Shown piece after piece: positions 1-10,900 of a DNA stretch of 64,000 nt. The notes beneath the pieces are model-generated. The model saw only the letters and a list, made by a program, of their open reading frames with translations, was not told where the DNA came from and made no database searches. The position numbers and the translations under genes were made by a program. The DNA lies in contig CAUEEP010000932.1 in the NCBI GenBank assembly GCA_958450365.1, positions 1,810,501-1,874,500 on the forward strand. Reading direction: 5' to 3'. How positions within the stretch are numbered: the first letter of the stretch is position 1; each line of letters opens with the position of its first letter. This DNA is from Mesorhabditis belari (taxonomy: Eukaryota; Nematoda; Chromadorea; Rhabditida; Rhabditidae).

Positions 1-640
1 CAACGTCTCGTTGACGTTTTTTTAACGAGCGTGCCTCTAAAAATAACGAATTAATCACCTTTGAAGCACTTGAAGTTTACAAGTAGACATTTTTAAAGGC
101 TTTCTTAGCACATTTACCTTGTCAAGCTATCACATTTCTCATCTAATCGCAGTTTTATGCTTGTATATTGTATTGTATGTTTGCTTGTATGTTGCAAAAT
201 TGTATGTTTTCCTTAAAATAACAGATGAAACACCTTTTTAAAGCTCTAAAATTTACAAGTAAACATTTTTAGAGGTTTTGTTAGTCTTCTAACGTGTCAA
301 CCTCTTCCATTTTCCATCTAATCGTGGTTTTACGCTCAAGATCGTGTACTTTTCTTGAAATCTATCCAATTAGTGCATAAGTCGAGCGTTTTTTTTGGCC
401 GTTTCCTTGTTAATGCGTTGGGTACTTGTCGGTTATACCCCACAAACATTTGCATACCATACAAACAAGTCAAATTAGCATAATTATTTGTAGTTAAAGG
501 GCTAAAGATTTTCAAGGAATACTTCTAGACTAGCTTACAATAAACATAGTTAAACTTGAACTACGTAAAACAGTAGTTTGATGCTAATTTAGTTGGTCAA
601 TAAGCCTTGTGAGAGTCTAACAAGTTAGATTTACGTCCAA
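1..640. repeat. AT-rich gene-free stretch with a diverged direct repeat
   Basis: No coding signal is visible. Two diverged copies of a segment of about 115 bp lie about 171 bp apart (about 49-165 and 221-345). Both contain TTTACAAGTA followed by ACATTTTTA, and both end in CATCTAATCG. The remainder is unremarkable AT-rich sequence. Confidence 0.5.
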
Positions 641-663
641 CTAGCATCCTGTTTTATTGAAAT

Positions 664-1136
664 CACCGAAAATTCTCTCAAAATTTGTTCAAAAGTTGTC
701 TTTTGAACAAATTTCGAGAGAATTTTCGGTCTTCTATAGCTTTTTTGGTGCTTTGGTGGTTGGAAGGGGCCACTTTTGGCTTGGCTTAGTCGAATCTAGT
801 GTTTTGAATGGTTCGTGTCGATACTTTTCTTCCATTTCAGCGTAATTATATATCCTGAAGTGATTGGTGCTAATTTTAGAGTATTTCCAACACGTTTCAA
901 GTTAGTATTGCAGCTTTTCAAGTGCAATCAGCTTTGAGCTGACGTTTGGTAGTTAAAGTACAGCAGGCTAGAACACAAATCATCGAAAAGGATTATCAAA
1001 AATGTGCTTAAACTTGCACCAATCGCTTCAGCATATATCTCTTTCTTTAGAATAGAAGAAAAGTATCGACATGAACCGCTCAAAACACTAGATTCGACTA
1101 AGCAAGTCAAAAATAGCCTCTCCCAACCACCAAAGT
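664..1136. repeat. Foldback repeat with a near-perfect hairpin at its left side
   Basis: A hairpin at 665-731 has arms starting ACCGAAAATTCTCT and a four-base loop. Next to it, 748-875 is repeated in inverted orientation at 1015-1136 (both arms carry the CCAACCACCAAAG / CTTTGGTGGTTGG sequence and the string GAATCTAGTGTTTTGA). This is typical of a non-autonomous foldback element. Short open frames inside it are by-products of the palindrome. Confidence 0.6.
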
Positions 1137-1204
1137 ACTGCTTTTTTGCTGTGTAAAGTACTTTTTTTTTTGCTCATTTTCTTTAAAAGAAACTAAACAC
1201 AAAC

Positions 1205-1337
1205 CTTTTGGGGTAAAAACCTCCGGCTTTTTAGATCTCGCTTTTGGAGTCGACGGGCTGTCAGCGTTTTCCTCATCCAATTTTCGTCCTGGCGTCCCGA
1301 AAAACTTCAAAAGGCTGCTTTGTCGTTGAGCGGACAT
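1205..1337 (-). CDS. N-terminal exon with a PCNA-interacting (PIP) box
   Basis: The minus-strand ATG at 1337 directly follows a TTTTTAG acceptor. The exon reads 44 codons plus one base and ends at 1205, before a GTTTGT donor. Residues 6-13 read QSSLLKFF, matching the PIP-box pattern QxxhxxFF. A Ser/Pro/Lys-rich stretch follows. Such a box at the extreme N terminus is known from MSH6, DNA ligase I and other replication or repair proteins, so a PCNA-bound nuclear protein is a reasonable inference, but which one cannot be told. The next exon is not recognisable, because the foldback at 664-1136 starts about 70 bases downstream. The gene is therefore probably a fragment. A paralogous exon of identical length lies at 2851-3455 on the other strand. 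Confidence 0.4.
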
Positions 1338-1570
1338 CTAAAAATGCAAAATTAGAGATTTTAAAGCTTTTAAAACATGGAAATAAGAATAAGAATAAGG
1401 TCAAATAAAAAAAAATGTTCAATAGAAGGCCCAATTCTGAAAAATGGCTCTTTTCAACGTGTAAATGGTTCTGTTTTGGCGCAAATTACAGCTTTTCAAA
1501 TATCAAATACAAAAACTACTTGTTTTTGAGTGAAACCGCGTTAACTTCCCCCATTTTTTCGGCTAAATTA
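1338..1570. other. No gene seen
   Basis: AT-rich sequence upstream of the minus-strand PIP exon, ending in the CTAAATTA target duplication of the next element. Nothing recognisable. Confidence 0.4.
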
Positions 1571-2490
1571 GGGAGTGGGACAAATGCGACCTTTTTTTGC
1601 GCACCCTTTTTCCGCACCTTGCCCATTAGCGCACCTGTTTTCGCGTTTTAAGCTCTAAAAGCTAATATTAACCAATTTCTATTCCAAAAGTTGTTTTTCT
1701 AGGTAATTTGAGGGCGTAGAATCGAAATTTTGGCATATCAGAGCTTGTGGAAGCGAACGGACGGAGTTATACAAGAGACAAACCAATTTGAAAGACAAAA
1801 CGGCTAGGTCAAATTACAGAAAATTGTTGATTTTTCTCTTTGTATAACTCCGTCCGTTCGCTTCCACAAGCTCTGATATGCCAAAATTTCGATTCTACGC
1901 CCTAAAATTACCTAGAAAAACGGGGGTGGGACAAATGCGACCTTTTTTTGCTGGAAAAGGCCTTAGGCAAGGCCGTAGAGCTTCGAAAATTTTTCCATAT
2001 AAGGGAATCGTATGCGTAGATTCCGAATTTCGACAAATCAGACCTCGCTGACACGTCAAATTTGGGTTAAAAGGCAAAAACTACGCAACTTAACGCTTTT
2101 CCGCAGTTTTTGCCTTTTAACCCAAATTTGACGTGTCAGCGAGGTCTGATTTGTCGAAATTCGGAATCTACGCATACGATTCCCTTATAGGGAAAAATTT
2201 TCGAAATATTTTCGAAGCTCTACGGCCTTTCCTAAGGCCTTTTCCAGCAAAAAAAGGTGCGCAAATGTCCAGGTGCGCAAAAAAAAGGTCGCATTTGTCC
2301 CACCCCCAGAAAAACAACTTTTGGAATAGAAATTGGTTAATATTAGCTTTTAGAGCTTTTTTAAAACGCGAAAAAAGGTGCGCTAATGGGCTAAGTGCGG
2401 AAAAAAGATGCGCTAATGGGCAAGGTGCGGAAAAAAGGTGCGCAAATGTCCGGGTGCGCAAAAAAAAAAGGTCGCATTTGTCCCACTCCC
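1571..2490. mobile_element. Foldback DNA transposon (MITE) with 8-bp target duplication, outer of a nested pair
   Basis: The ends are inverted copies: GGGAGTGGGACAAATGCGACC at the left and its reverse complement at 2470-2490. The direct repeat CTAAATTA flanks both sides (1563-1570 and 2491-2498). The element is one long palindrome with its centre near 1815; its right arm is split by the inner element at 1922-2307. An 8-bp duplication points to hAT-, P- or Merlin-type transposition. There is no transposase, so it is non-autonomous. Open frames across it are palindrome artefacts. Confidence 0.85.
1922..2307. mobile_element. Inner MITE of the same family, inserted into the outer one
   Basis: It begins GGGGGTGGGACAAATGCGACC and ends with the inverse, so it shares the terminal sequence of the outer element. 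It is flanked by the 8-bp duplication AGAAAAAC (1914-1921 and 2308-2315). Removing the element plus one duplication restores the outer palindrome. The internal arms (about 1945-2085 and 2105-2265) pair almost perfectly. Confidence 0.85.
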
Positions 2491-2498
2491 CTAAATTA

Positions 2499-2850
2499 AG
2501 TTCTTCTAGTATATTTTTGCGCATTTACTTCCAGTCTTTGTATTTTCTTCCCGTTTTCTCTTTCTTTTGTCGACCTATTACATTCGGGGCCCACGCGTGG
2601 CAAAGGCAAAGGCCGGCGTGACAAATGCTGGGTCTCGGGGTGAGCCAAGCTGGCCACCTCTATGGCCACAAGAAATCGAGAATTCGTCGAATTCTTGACG
2701 ATTTGAAGTACCTTTCGGCAAAATTTGCTCCCCCGATTTTCCTTTCGCTCCCCCGATAATCGGACCGCTCCCCGATATTGGAAAAGTACCTACGTTTCCG
2801 TTGTTTCTTACTTTTTTATCAACTTAAAACATTCTATGTTTCTTTTTTAG
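2499..2850. other. No gene seen; upstream of the plus-strand PIP exon
   Basis: Unique-looking, more GC-rich sequence with a short duplicated phrase (GCTCCCCGAT / GCTCCCCCGAT) near 2727-2777. It ends in a TTCTTTTTTAG acceptor just before the ATG at 2851. No coding exon is recognised. Confidence 0.35.
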
Positions 2851-3574
2851 ATGACGACTCAACGACAAAGCAGCCTTTTGAAGTTTTTCGCGGCGCCGGG
2901 ACAAAAATTGGCTGAGGAAAACGCGGTCGAGACTAGAGTAGTTGGAGGGGCAGTCTAGAACTTGACCCAAAATCAATCTTTTTCCACGAAAACTTGCACC
3001 CAGCGGTTTTTGACTATAATATTATAGGCGCATATATTTACCTAGGCTTTGGCTCCGCACCTTAGAGGCACGTGGCTCCTAGGCTATCGCCTGTGGCTTC
3101 TAGGCTATTCTCATACGGCTCAGGTCAATTTCGTTTAAGCTAGAAGCCACGTGCTTCCGGTTCGAAACAGCCGTAGGAGAATCAGGCGATAGCCTAGGAG
3201 CCACGTGCCTCTAAAATGCGAAGCCTAGGCAAATATAGGAGCCTTGAATTTTGTTCAAAGTTGCGAAAATGTTGTATGAAACCATCATCAATCGATTCAG
3301 CATAGTCAAAAACCCCTGTGTGCAAGTTTTCGTGGAAAAATATTGATTTTGGGTCAAGTTCCAGACTACCTAGACTCAACTACTCTAGCCCCACGCGGTC
3401 AACCCACCAACTCCAAAAGCAAGATCAAAAAAGCTGGAGATTTTGATCTCTAAAGGTTTGTTTCGTTTGTTTTATTCGTGATTTTTAGTGCTTTAAAAAT
3501 GATTCATTCGTTATTTTTTAGACGCATTTTCGTTGAAAAGAGAGCAGCGAAAGGTTGACGAGACGAAAGAATAA
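2851..3574 (+). pseudogene. PIP-box exon paralogue interrupted by a transposon
   Basis: The ATG at 2851 follows a TTTTTTAG acceptor. The first 26 codons parallel the minus-strand exon at 1205-1337, including QSSLLKFF. Coding sequence is then interrupted at 2929-3392 by an insertion flanked by ACGCGGTC, and resumes at 3401 in the same frame. Without the insertion plus one duplication the exon is 133 nt, exactly as long as its paralogue, and it ends at the same GTTTGT donor (3456). A short second exon (3522-3574, after TTTTTTAG) would add about 17 codons to a TAA. As it stands the insertion breaks the reading frame. This is a decayed duplicate of a PCNA-binding repair or replication gene; the exact family is uncertain. 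Confidence 0.55.
2929..3392. mobile_element. 464-bp foldback element with 8-bp target duplication inside an exon
   Basis: The direct repeat ACGCGGTC flanks it (2921-2928 and 3393-3400). The termini share CTAGAGTAGTTG in inverted orientation, and the arms continue through ACTTGACCCAAAATCAAT. A second internal inverted pair surrounds TAGGAGCCACGTG (about 3060-3230). There is no transposase. It is a non-autonomous element of hAT-like type, judged by the duplication length. Confidence 0.8.
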
Positions 3575-3652
3575 CAATTTCGCCAGAAAAAATAAAAGAC
3601 GATCATTTCAAATGACTGGGGATTCTGAGGTTCTTTTTAAATACAACAATTA

Positions 3653-5280
3653 CACTGGTGGTCATATGTATTAGTACCCTCTTGCAAAAAATCTTCTCTT
3701 AACGATTGCCCCCCTTAAAACGCTGCCAAATTCAAAGTGCTAAAAAGCATTTTTTGCTAACAAGCTCTAGTCTCTAAAACCACAAAAAATTGATTCGAAA
3801 TGTTTATTATCTTTTTAAAAAATAGCAAGGACGGAAAAGACACCTCAAAAATGGTGGACAAAAGTATTGACACCTTAGCTTTTCCTTTATTTTTTTCTTG
3901 TTTACATTCATGTTTTGATGACTTTTTAAAATATTTAATTTTAGATGCCGTATCTACTGACTCCAATCAAAGAAAAGATCGTTGAAGGTCGAAGAAATGG
4001 AATGAAAACAGCAGATTTGGCTGAACAATTTGGATGCAGCGAGAGCACGGTGAAACGACTTTTTAAACAATCAAAGATTATCGGTTCTCTACACAGAGCT
4101 GCAAAATCTGGTCGACATCCATCAAGAACAACTGCCGAGAATCGATCGATCATAGGGGAATTCAAAAAGGACCCAAGTCTCACCTCGACCGACAAAAGCC
4201 GCCTGTATAAATCACAATTCAGCACAGATATCTCAGCAAGGACCGTGAGGAGGCGACTCATCAAAGCAAAGTTGTACGCTAGACGACCAATAAAGAAGCC
4301 ACGTATGACTCCTCGGATTAGGAAACTTCGTTTAGCCTTTGCTCGGAGGTACCAAAGTTGGACGAGTGACGATTGGAAACGAGTAATTTTCTCTGATGAG
4401 ACAAAAGTTAATCTCTATCAGTCGGATGGACCTCCATTGATCAGGCGACCGATTGGAAAGCGGTTATTACTCAAGTACATCAAACCCACGGTTCGATTTG
4501 GGGGTGGAAATATTATGTGCTGGGGTATGAATTTCTATAGTTTTCTTCGTATAACTGTCAACTTGCAGGAGCGATGACAAGAAATGTGGTCGGTCCACTT
4601 GAGATGATCAATTCAACCATGAAGTCTCAGCGATACATGGGAATACTTGAGCAACGTTTACTTCCATTTGCGAGCAAAACATTACCTCAAGGATGGTTGT
4701 ACTACCAGGACAACTCGCCAGTTCACACAAGCAAACTTATTATGGGACCTGTCGGAAGACTCTCGAATGGAAGACGGGTACGATTTCCGGGCTGGTTTGC
4801 GATTAATGGTGTTTCTTTGATTAAAGCATCTCCCTTTTCACCAGATTTGAACGTTATCGAGAATCTATGTTCGATTGTGAAAGCGAAATTGAAGGAGAAA
4901 CACTTTTCGCCCAAGGCGAGCTTTGGCTCTATCTACGTCTTGTCTGGAATCAAATTGGATCATCAGTTTTGCACAATTTGGTCGACTCGATGCCCAGACG
5001 GATAGAAAAAGTCATTCAAGCCAAAGGAGGGCCAATAGACTATTAAATTTACTGTTGTTTTTGCAAGGTGTCAATACTTTTGTCCACCATTTTTGAGGTG
5101 TCTTTTCCGTCCTTGCTATTTTTTAAAAACATTTCGAATCAATTTTTTTGTGGTTTTAGAGACTAGAGCTTGTTAGCAAAAAGTGCTTTTTAGCACTTTG
5201 AATTTGGCTGCCTTTTAAGAGGGGCAATCGTTGAGGGAAGATTTTTTGCAAGAGGGTACTAATACATATGACCACCAGTG
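3653..5280 (+). mobile_element. Tc1-family transposon, nearly complete
   Basis: The element is flanked by TA (3651-3652 and 5281-5282). Long terminal inverted repeats begin CACTGGTGGTCATATG and run about 220 bp each (3653 to about 3876, and about 5065-5280). They stay highly similar, differing by scattered indels. A DD34E transposase gene lies between them. Length and structure are those of a Tc1/mariner superfamily member; the well-preserved repeats suggest fairly recent movement. Confidence 0.92.
3945..5046 (+). pseudogene. Tc1-type (DDE) transposase with one intron and a frameshift
   Basis: Exon 1 (3945-4524) encodes an N-terminal helix-turn-helix DNA-binding region (about residues 1-110; GCSESTVKRLF) and the first catalytic Asp in FSDETKVN (Asp151). 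A 44-bp GT-AG intron (4525-4568) joins CWG to AMTRN in frame. Exon 2 carries the second Asp in YQDNSPVHTS and the Glu in PDLNVIENL. About 15 extra residues separate HTS from the conserved WF compared with usual spacing. Near 4905-4920 the frame shifts: the expected C terminus (ending PIDY, TAA at 5044-5046) lies in another frame, and the original frame stops at 5005. The enzyme would cut and join DNA at TA sites. The shift probably makes this copy inactive. Confidence 0.85.
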
Positions 5281-5320
5281 TACAATTGTCTTTCAAAAGT
5301 ACATTTTTGGGGGTAGTCTA

Positions 5321-5483
5321 GTTTCCGCAACTCGCCATAACTTTCTTTTAAGTGGATCAATCTTTATGATTTTGGTGTCATTTTGTTGCACTTATTGAGA
5401 TCTACAAAATGAAGCCAAATCATAGAGATTGGCCGACTTAGGAGAAAGTTATGGCGAGTTGCGCAAAAAAAAGTTGCGGAAGC
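5321..5483. mobile_element. 163-bp TA-flanked MITE
   Basis: Inverted termini GTTTCCGCAACT and AGTTGCGGAAGC are flanked by TA (5319-5320, 5484-5485). The arms include GCCATAACTTTC and its inverse. The sequence is palindromic with no coding potential and is compatible with mobilisation by a Tc1/mariner-type transposase. Confidence 0.65.
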
Positions 5484-5485
5484 TA

Positions 5486-6727
5486 GCCTATCATTTTTGT
5501 ACAATGCGCGATTTTTACGACGGAAATTTCCGACATACTCTGTTCATAAAATTTTATGAATCATTCAAAAGTTCAAGGGAACAAGGGAAGATCAACTGGC
5601 TGAGCCGGCCAAATGCTATTTGACCTATACCATTTGACGCAGAATTTTACGCTAATTCTGAATATATATTCCGTTTTTTGCCAAATGACAATCTGCCAGG
5701 AGTTATAAGCGTTTAAAGTTTTGTTAGAACTCTGAAAATGTGGTCATTTGGGTCTAAAAAAACCTTTAAAAGAGACATTTAATGACTAACAAGGGAAGGT
5801 GAACCGGGCGTGGCCAAATGACAGGAGCCATATACTATTCGACGCAGAATTTTGCGCTGATTCCGAATCTGGTTTCCGCCTCTTTCGCGGGCTTCTGAAG
5901 ATGACGTTAAGCACTTCTTCCATGGATGTGGACGTATCAGTGATATCGTGGCTTTGGATTTGTGGTGAGGGTTTTTGTTGTTTTAAATTGATCAAAAGCC
6001 TGTTAGTTAGGCCTTAGCAAGTTCTGAACCTTGTTGTGTCAATAACGAAGTTTAACGTTATAAAAAGTTTAATTTGCAATTTTCAAAGTTAATTTTTAGC
6101 GGTCCCAATGTGATCACTATCTGCTAGCTAAATGGAAAGGATTTGGCTGGTAAACCTGTCTACATCAAGCCCTCTCGTGGCCCAAAAGAACATGATTGTG
6201 AATATGGTGATCCGGATTTCTATTATTCATAAAAATGTTATGCTAGAGTCCAGGACAAAGCTTCAAATCGATTTCCATACTTATTGGTCACCCTGTAGTT
6301 CGACTCCGCCGTTCTACTTTTCCCTTTTTTTGGATTTGCAAAGTTAATTGTTCTCCGTTTCAAATACAAGTTGATTTTAAAATACTTTTCATAAAAATGC
6401 TTACTTTAATGATTAACATCAAACAGTAACACCAAACAGCTATCATTAAAATCCAAAAAACTTTCACATTAATAACAATGAGCGAGTTTCATTAATATCA
6501 ATGAGCGAGATATTCTAAACGATGCTTGTTCAAGTTTGATTTTTTCCCTTGTGAAGATGCAAATTGTGACAATATTCTGATTGATCTCGAAAAAAAATAC
6601 GGTCCATCCACGATACATACAGAGCTGATCCCTTACATCTTTGTTTACTGTCAGGTTTGCTTAAAGGGGTTGCACATCCGCGCGAGAATGCGTTCTCTAG
6701 CAAAAAATTGTGGTTTGCCGCTTAATC
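5486..6727. repeat. Gene-free stretch with a direct repeat of about 100 bp
   Basis: Segments 5578-5681 and 5789-5889 are diverged direct copies about 210 bp apart (both contain GGCCAAATG and GACGCAGAATTTT). No convincing exon is seen in the rest, which includes an AT-rich part at 6345-6520. Confidence 0.4.
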
Positions 6728-6729
6728 TA

Positions 6730-7012
6730 CCGTAAATACTGTAATAGTATCCCACCCCCATAATGACGTAGTCTTGTTGCGTAGTGTTGCGTAGTCTAGC
6801 TTTGAACGAGTTTTTCTCGACACTGGTTTATGCTAGAATGTGCGGTTAGGTATCAAAAAATAGCCCTGAATTTCAGCTATTTTTTGAGACCAAAGACGGA
6901 TTTTTTGAAAGTACGGGCGCTTTGAAAAAAATGAAATACTAAAAAACGGCTACGCGACTTTGCGACTACGCGACTGTACGAGCGGGGTGGGGTACTATTA
7001 CAGTATTTACGG
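6730..7012. mobile_element. TA-flanked MITE with CCGTAAATACTGTAATAGTA termini
   Basis: The left end CCGTAAATACTGTAATAGTA and the right end TACTATTACAGTATTTACGG are inverted copies with TA duplications at 6728-6729 and 7013-7014. It shares the CCGTA tip with the elements at 10061-10527 and 13660-13935. Confidence 0.75.
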
Positions 7013-7354
7013 TAGGTAAGAATTCTACGTAAAATCGGAGTGAAATTGGAATGTTCAATTGAACATCCAGATCGGACACCGGGACGCACTACCATTCGGC
7101 CACGCGGTAGCGGTATTCTTTAATTCTTTAATTTCGCTTTTTAGGAAAAACGATCAAATTTCGGTCAAATTATGTGTCAAAGATTATTAGATCTCAACTT
7201 TCAGATCGATTGGTTCGGTCATTCGGTAATAGACAGACACAAACACATACTCTCTCTCTCGCTAAAGTAGGATACTTGTCCTTCCGAACCTTGTCCCTCC
7301 GAACCCACTGCTATCCCTTGCCAAATTTCAAAAATTCTTCACAACTCTAAATCC

Positions 7355-7537
7355 GGTTCCCCAAAAAAACAAATTGCATTCCAGTATGAAACATTTGTTT
7401 TGGTCATTTTTTCAATCTTCGACTGGTGCCGAAAAAAAACGATTTGAAATTTTCAAAGCACTTTTTCTTGCTTAAAGTCGAAGATTGAAAAGAAGTCCCA
7501 AACAAATGTTTCATACTGGAATGCAACTTAGTTTTTG
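7355..7537. repeat. Foldback repeat
   Basis: The arm containing GCATTCCAGTATGAAAC (about 7376-7392) reappears inverted at about 7509-7525. Inner arms pair CAATCTTCGACT with AGTCGAAGATTG. No genes. Two direct copies of GGAAATTTGGCGATTTAAAG follow at 7641-7702. Confidence 0.55.
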
Positions 7538-7854
7538 GAAAAAATTTCAAGGATTTTCAAGAGTTTTCGACTTTTCACCGTTAAAAAACGAAGAAACCGA
7601 CGTTTTTTAGGCGTTTCGGATGCAAAGTTCAGTGTTTAAAATGGAAATTTGGCGATTTAAAGACAAATTTAGTAATATAAATGGAAATTTGGCGATTTAA
7701 AGACAAATTTGACAATTTGAATGAAAATTTATTTTTCTTTCTTTAGAATTTATTTTCCTTTCAACAATTGCAAATTTTAACCTGTTTCTATCTTTTTTTT
7801 TTGAAAGCTTTTCTTTATCGCTTGCTCTTTCCACCGTAATCTTTTCAATTGCAG

Positions 7855-7904
7855 ATAGAGACGAACCGGGAGTGTATCGGAGAATCACAGGGAAAAGAGA
7901 GGAA
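7855..7904 (+). other. Possible 5' leader of the palmitoyltransferase mRNA, preceded by an acceptor
   Basis: TTTTCAATTGCAG ends at 7854, a good nematode 3' splice site 50 bases upstream of the ATG at 7905. It could be a spliced-leader trans-splice site or the acceptor of an unseen upstream exon. The downstream frame is open through the leader, so an upstream start is not excluded. Confidence 0.35.
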
Positions 7905-10900
7905 ATGGGTGGCAGAAGGAAGGTCTTCTTTCCATACGCGAATCTCACTCTACGACGAACGGCACGCAAATCTTGGTTGGCTTTTTTTTCTTCTTCTAAT
8001 GATTTCTTCTTTTTCTTGATCTAATGATTTTGTTGATAAGATCTAATGATAAGGAAGCTGATGTTTTCTAGCAGATAATGTAAAAAAAAACGGTACTATT
8101 TCGGTTCAGACGGGCCATTTGAACCTGGCTTGACTAGGTTTCTAGTCAAGCAGTCTAGTCTAGTCATTTTAGGTTTCTTGTTTTTAATTCCAAGTGCAAT
8201 AGCTCTGTGATAGTATAGCAATTAGCCTTAGCAATTAGCAAAACTTAAAAATGCTAGATAAAACGGTTAACGAAGTTTTGCCAAAGAGAAACCGTTGTGT
8301 AGGATTGCGTATTACGGTTATTATATTACTTATTATATTACTTATTATATTACTATTACTATTACTGTTATTATATAGTATTACTGTTACTGAAGATGTT
8401 ATTTGTGATAGAAACAATTCAAAAATAGGTTCTGATTAAGATTTCTTTAGATCTTTAGATTCTTTTGAGCTGAGCTATTCAATCATAGATGTTCTTAGGA
8501 ATCTCGCTGTTTATAGAATTTAGCTGTTCATAAGATCTTGCTGTTCATAAAATCTTGCTGGTTCTAAAATCTCGCTTTTTATAAAATCTTGCTGTTTATA
8601 AAATCTTGCTGTTAAACATTACTCTTTTTCTTTAGTTTCCCGAGGTGGCCGTCGGCGATGATCTTTCGGCGCGATCCGTGCGGTTTGGCGTGCGTTTTCC
8701 TCATCTACGGAGCGATTGGGTACGCCGAGTACGCACTCGTCTTCTGGATGTTGTTGCCGACGTTTGGTGAAAGGTGAGTGTGCTGTGTGATTTACTAAAC
8801 TAGATCCGCGACTACTTTTAAAGGGGGCGGCATATGTAGTTTTGTGCTTCTTGAATCTTTGCATCTTTTTGACTTTCTAAGACAATACATTGACCAAAGC
8901 TGCAAAATAATAAATAATCATAAAATCTACATTGAATTTTGCGTAGTTCTACGCGTAATTTCACATAGAATCGAAGAATCGAAGAACGGAGAAGAAGAAG
9001 AAGAAGAAGAAGAAGTAGAAGAAGAAGATTTTTTAATGGCTTTGACAACCCTAGCTAAGCAGAAAATGCTATGCGGCATGCTGAAAAACTTAAATTAAGT
9101 TAAATTCGAATTTAGGATTTCTAAAAAATCATCTCTTTCCGTCTTTTTCTGCACTAATACCTTTTTTGAGTTAACTACTATAAAAGTATTACTACTTTTA
9201 TAGTAATGACCTCCATGATTGCAAACATGTGATGATTTAAGTAAGTGCTTTTTGACCTCCATGATTGCAAACGCGTAGTGATCTTGGCTAACAAAAATAG
9301 GCACATTTTTGAACAATTTCATCTTTTCAAGAGCAGCAATCACGTTTAAATTCTTAGATAAAGCGAAGAAAGTTTTAAATTTTTACACAAACTTAATTAA
9401 AAAGGTATTAATGCAGAAATCTAGTGAAAAAAGTCCATAGATTTTAAAGATCTAAACGAAAAAACTGTCAACTCTTTTAGTTTTTGAGAAAATCATACTT
9501 TTATAGGGCTATATATCCCGCACCAACACTATATATCCCGCACCTTGTATTAGCTCCAAAATCTCGAACCTTATTAAGGCGACAATTAAGCAATTTTGAT
9601 TGTTTTTTTAAAAACAATTTGGCCTTAGCAAGCTATTTTGATTGTTTTTTTTAAAGTTAACTTTTCCATGTTAATTTTTGCTTATTTAGTTTCTGGGGAG
9701 CTGTGCATATTGTCGTGCTGAACACGTTGTTTCTTCTGGTCATCATCGCTCACGCGCGCACAATGTTCACCGATCCAGGGATCGTTCCGATCAGCAAAAA
9801 CTCGTGCGTTTTTGTTTGTTTAACGTGATTTTAAGAAAGAATTGCTTGAAATGATAGTAATTGGTATTCTCTTTGTAATTATATTATCTTTGTTCAGAAA
9901 CACGAAAAATCGGCGGGCAACGCTTCGGCAAGGCGAGGGCAGCGACTCCGACGACAGTGACAGCGAACGGGAAATGATGATGCTGAGGAGGGACAATGAT
10001 CGATTAGTGAGTCTAGAGCTCTAGAGCTGAGGACTATTGGCCCTTCCCAATTCTCAATTACCGTAAAAACTAATAGAATGGCCTTCTATTGGAGCGTCGC
10101 GTAGTCTAAGTTTACTCTCTAAGTCTAAATAAACAAACGCTCATATCTCGGCGCCCAGAAATTTGTTTCTACGCGCTTGGGTATCAAATTAAAGTAGAAA
10201 GATAGGGCGATTTTTTAAGATATAACACGTATTTTTAGCATTAACCAGCGTTTAGAACAAAATGATTGAAAAATGGCGAAGAATCGGCTTTTTTTGACAC
10301 TTTGAATCTGATGAAAAATCGGCTTTTTTGCCGATTTTCAATCATTTTGTTCTAAACGCTGGTTAATGCTAAAAATATGTGTTATATATCAAAAAATCAC
10401 CCATCTTCTCTACTTTAATTTGATACCTAAGCGCGCAGAAACAAATGTACTGGTGTTGAGATATGAGCATTTTTTGGAGAGTAAACTTAGCGGCTTCTAT
10501 AGGGAGCCGTTCTATTAGTTTTTACGGTATTCTTGGCTTCTCAATTCTTGACTCTTTATTAAGAAACTTGATGATCGATAGTAAAACTAAAATTTCAAAA
10601 CGTTACTTGCAAAAAAAAACTTGTCTCCTAGTCGGGGGTCAAAGGCTCGATCCCGGCGGCTAGAAAGATTGGTTCTTTCTCTCATTATTATGAGTTTTTT
10701 CTTAACAACACTTGGATAATAGTAAAAGTACCCCTTTTATTGTAATTGCCTAATTGTAAGGGTAAAAATTTCCTCTGTTTTGTTGTAATTCCATTATTCG
10801 CGTCGAATAAATGTCCTTTTTTGATTTCAGGGTGAAGAGTGGACGGTGTGCACGCGTTGCGAATCGTTTCGCCCGCCTCGTGCTCATCATTGTCGCATTT

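Noticed and set aside
2133..2621. 162-codon frame and its 118-codon antisense
   Set aside because: They lie across the nested palindromic elements and mirror each other.
7021..7115. tRNA-like sequence on the minus strand (GTGGCCGAATGGTAGTGCG)
   Set aside because: Only the A-box half is convincing; the expected T arm is a TGTTCAATTGAACA palindrome without a proper loop.
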